Both the position numbers and the translations under genes were made by a program. From Reyranella sp. (GTDB lineage: Bacteria; Pseudomonadota; Alphaproteobacteria; Reyranellales; Reyranellaceae), in the NCBI GenBank assembly GCA_030684475.1, contig JAUXWB010000156.1, positions 1-64,000 of the forward strand: 64,000 nucleotides of DNA, in the 5' to 3' direction. The notes under the pieces are model-generated. The model saw only the letters and a program-made list of their open reading frames with translations. It made no database searches and was not told where the DNA came from. Shown here piece by piece: positions 30,301-38,555 of the stretch (positions are counted from its first letter, which is position 1; every line of letters begins with the position of its first letter).

Positions 30301-30910
30301 CTTCGCGCTGACCAGCGTATGGAACGAGCGCGATACTCTTCTTCACATGGTCGAGCAGGTCAGAACGCCGGCTGATGGGCCAGTATATGGCGAATACGCC
30401 TGGAACTTCGATCGCTGCCTCGATATGGCCGAGATCGCAAAGGGACGGGGCAGGATCCTTCCCGTGAACGCGACGGAACAGGCCATTCCCTGCTACGCGC
30501 CGATCGGTCTTCCCCGCGGCACCTTCGTCCATCACTACAATTCGCTCCTCGCGCCCCACTACATGCTGGTGCTGTACGGATCTCCCGACGAGCTCGAAAC
30601 GTTCTATCGCGCAAATAACGTGAACTTCTTCTATTTCGACCGGCAGGAACGCGACTATATTTGGGGGCACGGCTTCAGCAGCCTGTTCGAGTCCGCAAGC
30701 CTGGAGCGCCGGTTCGACGTTGCGCACGAGGCGAAGGACTATTTTCTTCTCACCTGGCGGGGACAGGGCCAGCGGCCGGTAGACGCGAAAGTCGCCGACG
30801 AGCTGGCGCGGCTCCAGCCGATCAAGATCAAGAACTGGCCCCTCGCCGAAGAGGCGTACGAACGGCTCAGGCAAGAACTTCTGGACTCTCCAAAAGCAAA
30901 AGCGAACTGA
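27338..30910 (+). CDS. Fusion of GT2 (DPM1-like) glycosyltransferase and polytopic GT-C-like membrane domain, 1190 aa
   Basis: TIVVPALNEAAAIRQVV...INDGSTDDTG at N-terminus, then many TM helices and a C-terminal extracytoplasmic-type domain. Confidence 0.82.
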   Translation: MKSVRPLDRESAQDKPAEIECRFERALTIVVPALNEAAAIRQVVEGLERVAAECLDRFEIVAINDGSTDDTGTILDALKKKIPELTVVHHAQRQGVGTGFRAGLALATTPFITVVPGDGAYPPQNLQTAFRMVGSARHIGSMRTNQLSARGSFRSVYSWAYKFGIGWLLQLPVSDLHSLHIYAVDSLRRSRLTQDGYLYGIEALSAADIDPHDLRETEVTLAPDRDRANRSLRFSTVLDLLSALGGLSDRLFAGLKARGLLAFLAAYSLVWVLVCLQFSETPHLQDLVPRSSWSYLTATLATLPAIVLIPLTFGLLLLSLFDRKNNIPRPSDDHILLSIIAGTAALIPLGTLLGAAGLLRPAILVPACLAVVWFGLLRHPGALLSFFDYVLLRGTATRTSIVLIRVAVLCALLLVLIGQALPVDVWMTDVMQIYYAFLARVKAAGNFWIDPSAPDLSNFLIGRGNGLHLIFAAMFHPYIGGLISFAYVCGILLIVRRTGTLLLDGTLGKQADLRESAWVAALDLLVLATLMSALLRIEFAKYHLQLGFLIAAGLYLLVLQLHRGTSTGAKALLVTAITLAVVLPLILPQHIIFSGILLGAAAATGLLYRDWKLASTAVSLGVIAGLACLLSLTVNYAHVGIPELFPTSIFARFADVERYGQLSSFEVWRYIFLAQNLNDQAIEIGPRTAERLMTFLHGTLVNAMLLGSAELREWVLQWVDYHWKWLAADPWFAVACLSPLILVTLIVLYKPRAQILPVTIAVLLLTAPVAYIAGQWPSVFVIAAPVALYAILSARVAAHIAAAFARPATLVNERSENDGGMSFTGRVLLALMFVWLGMGLLYALVPGESINRMFLAFAPLTSVLVVLLVCVCARLFLNARSTAMALTRNTGHPDRFKVANPAQVVTGLIICAAVPAVLIGVPAAQLGVGTPFAALSIAVHMLIVALAGASLYGLLRSAPGSFKGLSLSRWASLDMRFVSRAVAAAFALFALTSVWNERDTLLHMVEQVRTPADGPVYGEYAWNFDRCLDMAEIAKGRGRILPVNATEQAIPCYAPIGLPRGTFVHHYNSLLAPHYMLVLYGSPDELETFYRANNVNFFYFDRQERDYIWGHGFSSLFESASLERRFDVAHEAKDYFLLTWRGQGQRPVDAKVADELARLQPIKIKNWPLAEEAYERLRQELLDSPKAKAN

Positions 30911-31052
30911 GCGTCGACTCTACGGCTCAAGCCGAACGTTTGGCTCCCTTCATCATCTCCCGTCAGTTCTCTTCATGGTGCCGCTCAATTCTCGCGCATG
31001 GTCGCCGCGACGGACAGATTGTCGGCAACCCATCTTCGAGTATTGTCGTCGA

Positions 31053-32270
31053 ATGACCGTCGACCAAGCAGTGTTTCTCGTCGGAGGACTCGGCACGCGC
31101 CTGGGCAGCCTTACGGCCCACAGCGCCAAGCCCGTTCTCGACGTTGCCGGCAAGCCATTCGTGGAACACCTGCTCGGCGAGGCGAACCGATTCGGCTTTC
31201 GGAAGGCCCTGCTGCTTTGCGGCCATCGGGCGGCGGACCTTCGCGCTGCCTATGACGGGAGGAGATTTGGTGACTTGAAGGTCGAGGTTGCGGTCGAAGC
31301 CGAGCCGGCTGGCACTGCGGGCGCGCTTGCGTTATCGGCCGACAGGCTGGACGAAGTCTTTCTCCTCGCCAACGGAGACTCCTTCTTCGATTTCAACTGG
31401 CTCGCCCTCCTCCCGTCCCTCGAGCGTGACGACTGGACCATGCATGCCGCGCTGGCGCTCGGCGTACCCGGCGGCCGGTACGGCCGCGTGGAGCTCGAGG
31501 GGGACCGCATCTCCCGCTTCCTGCCCAAGGGCGAAGGCGACCTGCCGATCAATGCCGGAATCTATCTCGTGCGCCGCCGCCTGCTGGACCGCATCCAGGC
31601 TGTGCCCTGCTCGCTCGAGAACGACATCCTGCCGGCCCTGGCGGCGGAGGGCGGGCTGCTGGGTCGCCCTGTGGAAGGTGCCTTCATCGATATCGGCATT
31701 CCCGAGGATTTCGAGCGCGCGCAGTCAGCCCTGCCGATGTTCCTGCGGCGCCCCGCCGTCTTCCTCGACCGCGACGGCGTGCTGAACCACGACGACAATT
31801 ACGTGCACCGGCCCGACCAGGTCCGTTGGACCGATGGCGCCATCGAGGCGGTGCGGTGGCTGAACGATGCGGGCCACTACGTGTTCGTCGTCACCAACCA
31901 GGCGGGCGTGGCGCGCGGCCTCTACGGCGAAGAGGACGTCCTCAGGCTGCACGGCTGGATGCAAAGCGAACTGCGGCGCGTCGGGGCGCATATCGACGGC
32001 TTTGAATACTGTCCCTACCACCCCGAGGGCACCGTCGAGGCCTACCGGCGCGTCTCGGAGTTCCGCAAACCCGGTCCCGGCATGATCCTGAAACTCAAGC
32101 AGGCTTGGGCGATCGACGAGGCGAGGTCTTTCCTGATCGGCGACCGGGAGAGCGATCTCCAGGCCGCCGCTGCGGCAGGCATTCCCGGTCACCTGTTCAC
32201 CGGCGGCAACCTGTTCGACTTCGTCAGGCCCCGCGTGCCGGCGCGACGAAGAAATCCCGCCGCCGGTTGA
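31053..32270 (+). CDS. Fusion of sugar-phosphate nucleotidyltransferase (HddC-like) and HAD heptose bisphosphatase (GmhB-like)
   Basis: FLVGGLGTRLGSLTAHSAKPVLDVAGKPF at N-terminus; VFLDRDGVLNHDDNYVHRPDQVRW at start of HAD domain. Confidence 0.87.
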   Translation: MTVDQAVFLVGGLGTRLGSLTAHSAKPVLDVAGKPFVEHLLGEANRFGFRKALLLCGHRAADLRAAYDGRRFGDLKVEVAVEAEPAGTAGALALSADRLDEVFLLANGDSFFDFNWLALLPSLERDDWTMHAALALGVPGGRYGRVELEGDRISRFLPKGEGDLPINAGIYLVRRRLLDRIQAVPCSLENDILPALAAEGGLLGRPVEGAFIDIGIPEDFERAQSALPMFLRRPAVFLDRDGVLNHDDNYVHRPDQVRWTDGAIEAVRWLNDAGHYVFVVTNQAGVARGLYGEEDVLRLHGWMQSELRRVGAHIDGFEYCPYHPEGTVEAYRRVSEFRKPGPGMILKLKQAWAIDEARSFLIGDRESDLQAAAAAGIPGHLFTGGNLFDFVRPRVPARRRNPAAG

Positions 32271-33198
32271 TCGCCAGGACGGCCTCCACTGCCTCCGGCG
32301 ACAACGGCCCGAGGGTACCCGCCAGGGCGTTCGTTTCGGCCTCTCCGGGGCGCAGGATGCCCGGAATGGTCGTGGAGACCGCCGGGAAGGACAGGCAAAA
32401 GCGCAAGGCTGCCACTGCCCCTTCCCGCCCTGGCTTGGCCTGGGTGGCCGCCAGAAGGTCGCGCGCGCCGTCGATCCAATTGTCGAGCTGAGCGCGCGGC
32501 CAGGCGCGTCGGTGGTCGCCCGGAGCGAAAGACGTGCTGCGGTCGATGGTGCCCGAGAGGAAGCCGAAGCAAAGAGGGGTCCGGGCGACGAAGGCGGCCT
32601 GGTGCTCTGCCAGAGCGTCCAACAGGCCGGACGTCAGCGCCCGCACGTCCATCATGTTGAAGTTCGCCTGGATGACCGCCATCCCGGCCATTTGCAGGGC
32701 CTCCAGGGCCGTCTGAGGGGTCTTGGCCGAAATTCCCCACGCCCGAACCTTCCCGACCTCCAGAAGGCGCTCCAGGGTCTGCCGGACGTCGTTCGAGGCC
32801 AGGACCTCGGAGGGCGGATTGTGGAGCTGCAGGACGTCCAGATAGTCCGTCTGCAGGCGTCTCAAACTTGCTTCCGTCGATCGTTGGAGAGCGGCAGGGG
32901 AAAAATCAGGCGCCCGGGTCCAGTCGTCATAGCCGGCCTTGGTAGCGACGACGACGTGTTGCCTTCGCCCGGCGAGCGCCCGACCGATCAGTTCCTCGCT
33001 GTGCCCGGCGCCGTAAGCAGGTGAGGTGTCGAAGAAGGTGATGCCGCAGTCGAGTGCCCGGTGGAGGGCCGCCAACGATTGGCCATCGTCGGTCTCGCCG
33101 TAGGAGGTTTCGCCGGCACTACGACCGCCGATCCCCCACGCACCGAAGCCGACCTCAGAGACAAGGATCCCGGTGCGACCCAGGCTGCGATAGCGCAT
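32224..33198 (-). CDS. Aldo/keto reductase
   Basis: MRYRSLGRTGILVSEVGFGAWGIGG, FFDTSPAYGAGHSEELIG. Confidence 0.93.
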   Translation of the reverse strand: MRYRSLGRTGILVSEVGFGAWGIGGRSAGETSYGETDDGQSLAALHRALDCGITFFDTSPAYGAGHSEELIGRALAGRRQHVVVATKAGYDDWTRAPDFSPAALQRSTEASLRRLQTDYLDVLQLHNPPSEVLASNDVRQTLERLLEVGKVRAWGISAKTPQTALEALQMAGMAVIQANFNMMDVRALTSGLLDALAEHQAAFVARTPLCFGFLSGTIDRSTSFAPGDHRRAWPRAQLDNWIDGARDLLAATQAKPGREGAVAALRFCLSFPAVSTTIPGILRPGEAETNALAGTLGPLSPEAVEAVLAINRRRDFFVAPARGA

Positions 33199-33210
33199 CT
33201 GCGGCCGCGT

Positions 33211-35241
33211 TCAGTAGTGCCCGGCCAACTCGGGCGTGATCTCGAGAGCGCGCGGAGAGTAGAGATACGCACCCTTCTTGTTGCCCCACCAGACGATCTC
33301 GCGGCACCATTTCTGGAAATCGTCATAGGGCTTGCTGGTGCGGTCGATTTCGACCACCAGAGGCATCTTGCGAAGCAAGGCCGGCTCGCCGCCCCTCACC
33401 TTGTTCCAATAGTCGAGCAGATCGTAGTTGAGCTTCACCTTCACATCGGCCCGCGCGAAAGGCTGATGCACCAGGGCATGGTTGAGGCGAACGGCCTCCT
33501 CCACGACCTCGACCGGCAGGCCGGAACTCCTCGCCCGCACGGTGTCGGTCAAAAGCTCGCCCGCCTCCCTGTAGAAGGCGTCGAACCTTCCTTCGGCCGT
33601 CAGCTTGACGAAAATATACTCATCCGCCGGCCAGAAGATGTTGAGATACTCCTTCGAGAAGACGTACTCCGAGCCACCCTTCTGGATCGACCGGGCCTCG
33701 CTTTCGAAGAAGGCATTGATCTCCGCGATCATCGGGAAGCGCCTGGGATCGGCGGCCATGAAGGCCTCGATCATGTCCCGGTAGGAAATGCCGGAAATGC
33801 CGTGCGCCAGAATGAGGGGAATCTGGAAAAGCTTGTCGAAGTGCAGCAGCGCGGTCATCCAGCAGAAGGTGCGAGTACGCCGCCAATCGTCGAGTGGCGT
33901 CGCCGCTGTCGCGATCACCAGGTCCTGGACTTCCGGCACATCGTCGTCGAGTTCGACCCGTTCGCCGTGGATGTTGATGATCTTTGATTCGACCGTGACC
34001 ATGCCGTACTTCGCCTGATAGGCCGGATCGCCCATCTCGGCGTTGGGCAGGATCGACAGGTTGTTGAACTGGATGCGGTTGTGCTGGCCGTTTTCCATCA
34101 GCAGGTCGACGCCCCTGACGAACGACTCGTAGGTCTCGCCGGGCAGGCCCAGGATCAGGTCCGAGTAGGTCTCGACCTTGTCGCGTGTGAAACGGCGCTG
34201 CAGCTCCATGTAGGTGCCGAGCGAGATGTTGTCGCGCTTGATCGCCTCCAGGGTCGGCATGTCGACGCTCTGCATGGAGAGCGCCACCCCCTTGTTGAGG
34301 CCGGCGTCCGAGAGAATCTTCTGCGTCTCGTAGGCACGCTCGGTGGCGTTCTTGGTGTTCTGCACCGAGAGCGCCACCGGATAGCCGGTCTGCTTTTTGA
34401 TGCCGGCGACGTAGTTGGCGATGTCGACGTCGCGCTTCTGGATGCCGAAGTTGGCGTCGCAGCAGAATATGTATTCGATCTTCTTTTCGGCGAACCAGTC
34501 GACCTCGCGGAACAGGCGCTCTTCGCCGAACTTCGTCACCTTGGCGGCCGTCGCCGAGCCCCAGTCGCAGAAGGTGCAGCGGAACGGGCAGCCGCGGTTG
34601 GTTTCCCACAGGCCGATCCAGCTTTCCTCCCGATTGGCCGCCATGATCTCGTCGAAGGCACCTTCGAGGAAGGGCGACGGGATTTCGTCGAGATCACGCA
34701 CGCGATCGATGTTCTTGGTCCGGACGAAGGTGCCGTCCGGCTTCACCATGCTGATCCCCGGGATCGTCTCCCAGCTTGCCCGATCGTGGAAGGTCTCGAG
34801 AAGCTTCAGGAACGTGCGCTCGCCCTCGTTGTGGACGGCGAGATCGATCTGCGGATTGGCCCGCATGAACGATTCAGACTGGTCCGGCACGTGCGGCCCG
34901 CCGAAGATCACGACGATACCGGGCTTCAAGGCTTTCAGCCGGCGCGCGATCTCGAGCGAAATTCTGCCGTTCCAGACGTAGGTGCTGAAGCCGACGATGT
35001 CGGCGTCCTTCATCGCCTCGACCGCATCCGCGATACGCACGCGCTTGTAGAGCGGCGGCAGGAAGCGATACCGGCCGGGCTCGGGCGCAAACTTCTGCAC
35101 ATAGGTCTGCAGCAATGCGACCGAATAGGGTAGATAGTTCTGCCCCGAAAACGAGTTGTTGATCTGGACCAAGCCGACCGTCAGCGCCCCGGTGGAGGGC
35201 GCCGCCTGCGCGATGGATCCTGCGGCTTGTGGCGTCGACAT
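33211..35241 (-). CDS. Radical SAM protein with N-terminal cobalamin-binding-type domain
   Basis: CPFRCTFCDWG (CxxxCxxC); GFSTYVWN...VVIFGGPHVPD Rossmann-type B12 domain; start trimmed to 35241. Confidence 0.88.
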   Translation of the reverse strand: MSTPQAAGSIAQAAPSTGALTVGLVQINNSFSGQNYLPYSVALLQTYVQKFAPEPGRYRFLPPLYKRVRIADAVEAMKDADIVGFSTYVWNGRISLEIARRLKALKPGIVVIFGGPHVPDQSESFMRANPQIDLAVHNEGERTFLKLLETFHDRASWETIPGISMVKPDGTFVRTKNIDRVRDLDEIPSPFLEGAFDEIMAANREESWIGLWETNRGCPFRCTFCDWGSATAAKVTKFGEERLFREVDWFAEKKIEYIFCCDANFGIQKRDVDIANYVAGIKKQTGYPVALSVQNTKNATERAYETQKILSDAGLNKGVALSMQSVDMPTLEAIKRDNISLGTYMELQRRFTRDKVETYSDLILGLPGETYESFVRGVDLLMENGQHNRIQFNNLSILPNAEMGDPAYQAKYGMVTVESKIINIHGERVELDDDVPEVQDLVIATAATPLDDWRRTRTFCWMTALLHFDKLFQIPLILAHGISGISYRDMIEAFMAADPRRFPMIAEINAFFESEARSIQKGGSEYVFSKEYLNIFWPADEYIFVKLTAEGRFDAFYREAGELLTDTVRARSSGLPVEVVEEAVRLNHALVHQPFARADVKVKLNYDLLDYWNKVRGGEPALLRKMPLVVEIDRTSKPYDDFQKWCREIVWWGNKKGAYLYSPRALEITPELAGHY

Positions 35242-35415
35242 TCGCTGCGCCTCGTGGCCCTCCGTCCCCTCGTCGGCGAGGCTTGCTAGACCGATGACAG
35301 GCTGGAATTGAATCACTCAGACAGGTAGAGCGCCACTCTTCGCAATGCAATAGGATTAAAGCTCATAATACCCTGAATTGGCAGGGAATATTGAAAGAAG
35401 CGCCATGGGGACGGG

Positions 35416-36384
35416 ATGACTCTCGCCGGCAAAAAGGTCCTGATTGCGGGTGGGTCGGGCTTCCTGGGGACGAATCTGGCCCTGAGGCTGGCAGACTTGG
35501 GAGCCCGGCTACGGCTCACCATCCACCGCAATCCGCTCCAGGCGGCCTTTCCCGGCGCCGAAGTACTCGAGGTCGACCTGCGCCGGCCCGAGGATTGTGC
35601 CCGCGCAACCGAGGGCATGGACGCCGTCTTCATCTGCTCGGCCCATACCTCAGGCGCCGGAGTCATCCGGACAACCCCGCTTGTCCACATCACGCCCAAT
35701 GTCCTGATCAACACGCTGCTCCTCGAGGCAGCCTACGAGGCCCGGGTCGGGAAGGTCTGCTTCCTGTCCAGCGGGGCAGCCTATCCCGGCACCGGCGACC
35801 GGCCAGTCACCGAGGCCGAAATGTTCGAGGGCGACCCCGAGGAAGTCTACTTCCACGCCGGCTGGATGAAGCGCTACGCCGAAATCCTGTGCCGGACCTA
35901 TGCCGAGAAGATTTCCAACCCAATGCAGACCGTGGTCGTACGTCCGTCCAACGTCTACGGGCCCTACGACAAGTTCGACTTCGCCGTCAGCCATGTGACG
36001 GCCGCACTCCTTAGGCGGGTCGTCGAGCGGCAATCGCCGCTCGAAGTCTGGGGCACCGGCGACGATATCCGCGACCTGATCTACGTCGACGACTTCGTCG
36101 ACGGGGTGATCGCGGCCGTGGCCACCGATCTACCGTTCCTCGCCGTGAATATCTGTGCCGGTCGCGGCTACGCGGTCCGGCAAGTACTGGCGACGCTGCT
36201 GGAGGTGGATGGCTTCGGCGACGCCCAGGTCACGTTCGATCGATCAAGGCCCAGCACCGTACCGGTACGGCTGATGGACAACGGTCTTGCCCGCGCGCTC
36301 CTGGGATTCGAGGCACAAGTACCGCTTGCCGAAGGTCTCAGGCGGACGCTTGCCTGGTACCGGGCCAACAAGGCCGGGCATTAA
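35416..36384 (+). CDS. NAD-dependent epimerase/dehydratase
   Basis: LIAGGSGFLGTNLALRL. Confidence 0.9.
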   Translation: MTLAGKKVLIAGGSGFLGTNLALRLADLGARLRLTIHRNPLQAAFPGAEVLEVDLRRPEDCARATEGMDAVFICSAHTSGAGVIRTTPLVHITPNVLINTLLLEAAYEARVGKVCFLSSGAAYPGTGDRPVTEAEMFEGDPEEVYFHAGWMKRYAEILCRTYAEKISNPMQTVVVRPSNVYGPYDKFDFAVSHVTAALLRRVVERQSPLEVWGTGDDIRDLIYVDDFVDGVIAAVATDLPFLAVNICAGRGYAVRQVLATLLEVDGFGDAQVTFDRSRPSTVPVRLMDNGLARALLGFEAQVPLAEGLRRTLAWYRANKAGH

Positions 36385-36387
36385 CGC

Positions 36388-37476
36388 CTAGAATGGCCCT
36401 CTGAAGCGCTTGTATCCTTCGGTCATCGAGCGCTCGACCGGCAATTCGATGCCATGCGCAGCACCACGGACCTGCGTCAGGATCGCATCGACGGTCTCGT
36501 GCTGGCTCGGATAGTAGATATCCTCGAGGCTCTTGGCGGTCGGGCAGGGCGCCGTCGCCATGCCCAGCATAGCCGGCGGCTGGCGCAGGACGGTCGGGTC
36601 GCGCAGCATGAGTTGTCGGCAAACCTCGGCGGCGACACCGTACTCGAGCCAAGACGTATCCGCGATCACGAGCTTGCCGGTCTTGCGGACGCTGTTCGCA
36701 ACAAGATCCCAGTCGGGATGGCTGATCGAGTTGAGGTCGATGATCTCAACATCGATACCCACCTTGTTCGACACGTACTGTGCCGCCCGCATCGCCTCGA
36801 GCACCATGACCGATGTCGCCACCACGGTCACGTCGCGACCCTCGCGGGCGACATAGCTCGTGAGCGGGATCGGCTTTGCCGAAGCCGACACCGAGAAGTC
36901 GAGATTGTAGAGCAGGCGATGCTCGATGCTGACCACCGGCCCGGGATGGCGGTTGATGATCTGCGGGTACATGTCGACGATCGCCTGGCTGGTCGACGGC
37001 ATGACGACTGTCAGGCCTGGATAGTGGGCGAAGGTCGCCTGCGGGCTCTGCGAGTGCTGTGCGCCCTGCCCCCAGCTCCGGCCGACGATCACGCGAATCA
37101 GCATGGGGCACGACATGATGCCGCCGAACATGTAGCGATACTTCGAGGCCAGATTGATAATCTGATTCATGGCCAGAAAGGCGAAGTCGGCACGGATGTG
37201 CGTCGTGATCGGATAATCCCCGACCAGAGAAGCGCCGATCGCCACCCCGGTCATGCCCTCTTCCATAAGGGGCACATCGAACACGCGCTTTGCGCCATAT
37301 TTGTCGGCGAGCCCGGTCGTCGAACCGAAGATGCCTTTGAAGTCGTCGACTCCCTGCCCCATGATGAACGTGTTGGGGTGCGCCGCCAATGCGCCGTCCA
37401 TCGTCTCCAGAAGCGCCCCGGCGTAAGACAGGACACGTGACTGGGTCGGCTGATGCTTCTTCGCAGTGACACTCAT
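36388..37476 (-). CDS. TPP-dependent alpha-ketoacid dehydrogenase E1 beta-like subunit (pair 1)
   Basis: GATGIA-type region GMTGVAIGASLVGDYPITTHIRADF, VIVGRSWGQGAQHSQS. Confidence 0.9.
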   Translation of the reverse strand: MSVTAKKHQPTQSRVLSYAGALLETMDGALAAHPNTFIMGQGVDDFKGIFGSTTGLADKYGAKRVFDVPLMEEGMTGVAIGASLVGDYPITTHIRADFAFLAMNQIINLASKYRYMFGGIMSCPMLIRVIVGRSWGQGAQHSQSPQATFAHYPGLTVVMPSTSQAIVDMYPQIINRHPGPVVSIEHRLLYNLDFSVSASAKPIPLTSYVAREGRDVTVVATSVMVLEAMRAAQYVSNKVGIDVEIIDLNSISHPDWDLVANSVRKTGKLVIADTSWLEYGVAAEVCRQLMLRDPTVLRQPPAMLGMATAPCPTAKSLEDIYYPSQHETVDAILTQVRGAAHGIELPVERSMTEGYKRFRGPF

Positions 37477-37491
37477 GCTCCGGGCCTCGGA

Positions 37492-38418
37492 TCAAATGAC
37501 GTCGGTCAGCAGTTCGGTGCGGCCCGGCGCGGGACTGCGCTCGGCGAAGTCGACCGCAGCAGCGATTTCCCGTTCGATTTCGGGGGTGAGCTCCTCGACC
37601 AGCGTCCGGTCGAGAATCAGTGGATCGCGCGCCTTCCAGGCATCGATGCTGTCGGCGCTGCGATAGCCGAAATGGAAGTCATCGCCGACGCCGACATGTT
37701 CCTTGTATCGCCCCGTGGCGATCTCGAGCACGAAGGGCTTGCCTGTCCGGACGACGGCGAGCGCGTCCAGCGTCGCCTGCCGGACGGCCAACATGTCCCA
37801 GCCCTCCTCGACCCGGCGCGACTCGATACCGAAAGTTGCCGCGTGCTCGGGCAGGCGGTAGGCCTGCCGGACATGCCTGAAGCTGTGGACGGCGAGCCCG
37901 TTATCCTCGCAGATGAAGAGCACCGGCACCTTCGTCAGGGACGCAAAATTCAGGCTCTCGTGATAAACGCCCTCCTCGGTGGCGCCATCGCCGAACACAG
38001 CGACGGCAACCCGCGAGCTGCCCGTGCGCTTGAAGGAGAGCGCGGCCCCGACGGCGTGTGGAATGGTGCTGGCTACGACGGCAGACGAACCCATAAGCCC
38101 CACCTCGGGAGCAGAGAGATGCATGGAGCCGGCCTTGCCCTTGGAAATGCCGCCGAGGCGCCCGTAAAGTTCCGCAAACATCGCATTGAGCGGGCCGCCC
38201 TTGGCGACATAAAAGCCATGCGACCGATAGGTCGCGAACACCAGGTCGTCGGACTTGAGCGCGTCGCAGACGCCGACGGCGACGGCTTCCTGTCCAATCG
38301 ACAGATGGACCGGGCTCTGGATGCGATCCGAGGGATAGAGCTCGATAACGCGCTCTTCGACCAATCGAATCAGGAGGGCGGTCCGGAAGAGGCGGCGATA
38401 GAGGTTATTCGTCTGCAA
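37492..38418 (-). CDS. TPP-dependent dehydrogenase E1 alpha-like subunit (pair 1)
   Basis: TPP motif GDGATEEGVYHESLNFASLTKVPVLFICEDN; proposed TTG start 38418 with GGGAG upstream (ORF extends to 38523). Confidence 0.87.
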   Translation of the reverse strand: MQTNNLYRRLFRTALLIRLVEERVIELYPSDRIQSPVHLSIGQEAVAVGVCDALKSDDLVFATYRSHGFYVAKGGPLNAMFAELYGRLGGISKGKAGSMHLSAPEVGLMGSSAVVASTIPHAVGAALSFKRTGSSRVAVAVFGDGATEEGVYHESLNFASLTKVPVLFICEDNGLAVHSFRHVRQAYRLPEHAATFGIESRRVEEGWDMLAVRQATLDALAVVRTGKPFVLEIATGRYKEHVGVGDDFHFGYRSADSIDAWKARDPLILDRTLVEELTPEIEREIAAAVDFAERSPAPGRTELLTDVI

Positions 38419-38446
38419 GAGTTGGCGCTCCCGGTTGGCGGCAGGA

Positions 38447-38460
38447 GTTACTAAAGTAAC
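38447..38460. promoter_or_regulatory. Palindrome GTTACT-AA-AGTAAC, candidate operator between divergent genes
   Basis: 6-bp arms, 2-nt spacer, in the gap between E1-alpha (if start is 38418) and the FkbM-like gene. Confidence 0.35.
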
Positions 38461-38555
38461 ATATTCCGACTGGCAATCGCGCTGGCGTTCGGCGTGGCCT
38501 CGCCGCATCCAATTGGAATCCATGACCGACTTGGGGTAGTAGGAAAGGCCCCTTC

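Noticed and set aside
33061-35133. Antisense + strand ORFs (33061-33987, 34081-35133) opposite the B12 radical SAM gene
   Set aside because: Mirror translations with the usual V/D/H/R bias and no motifs.
36388-38418. E1 pair 1 as part of a conventional pyruvate/acetoin dehydrogenase complex
   Set aside because: No E2 or E3 gene in the surrounding locus; neighbours are sugar-modifying enzymes (an unlinked E2/E3 cannot be excluded).
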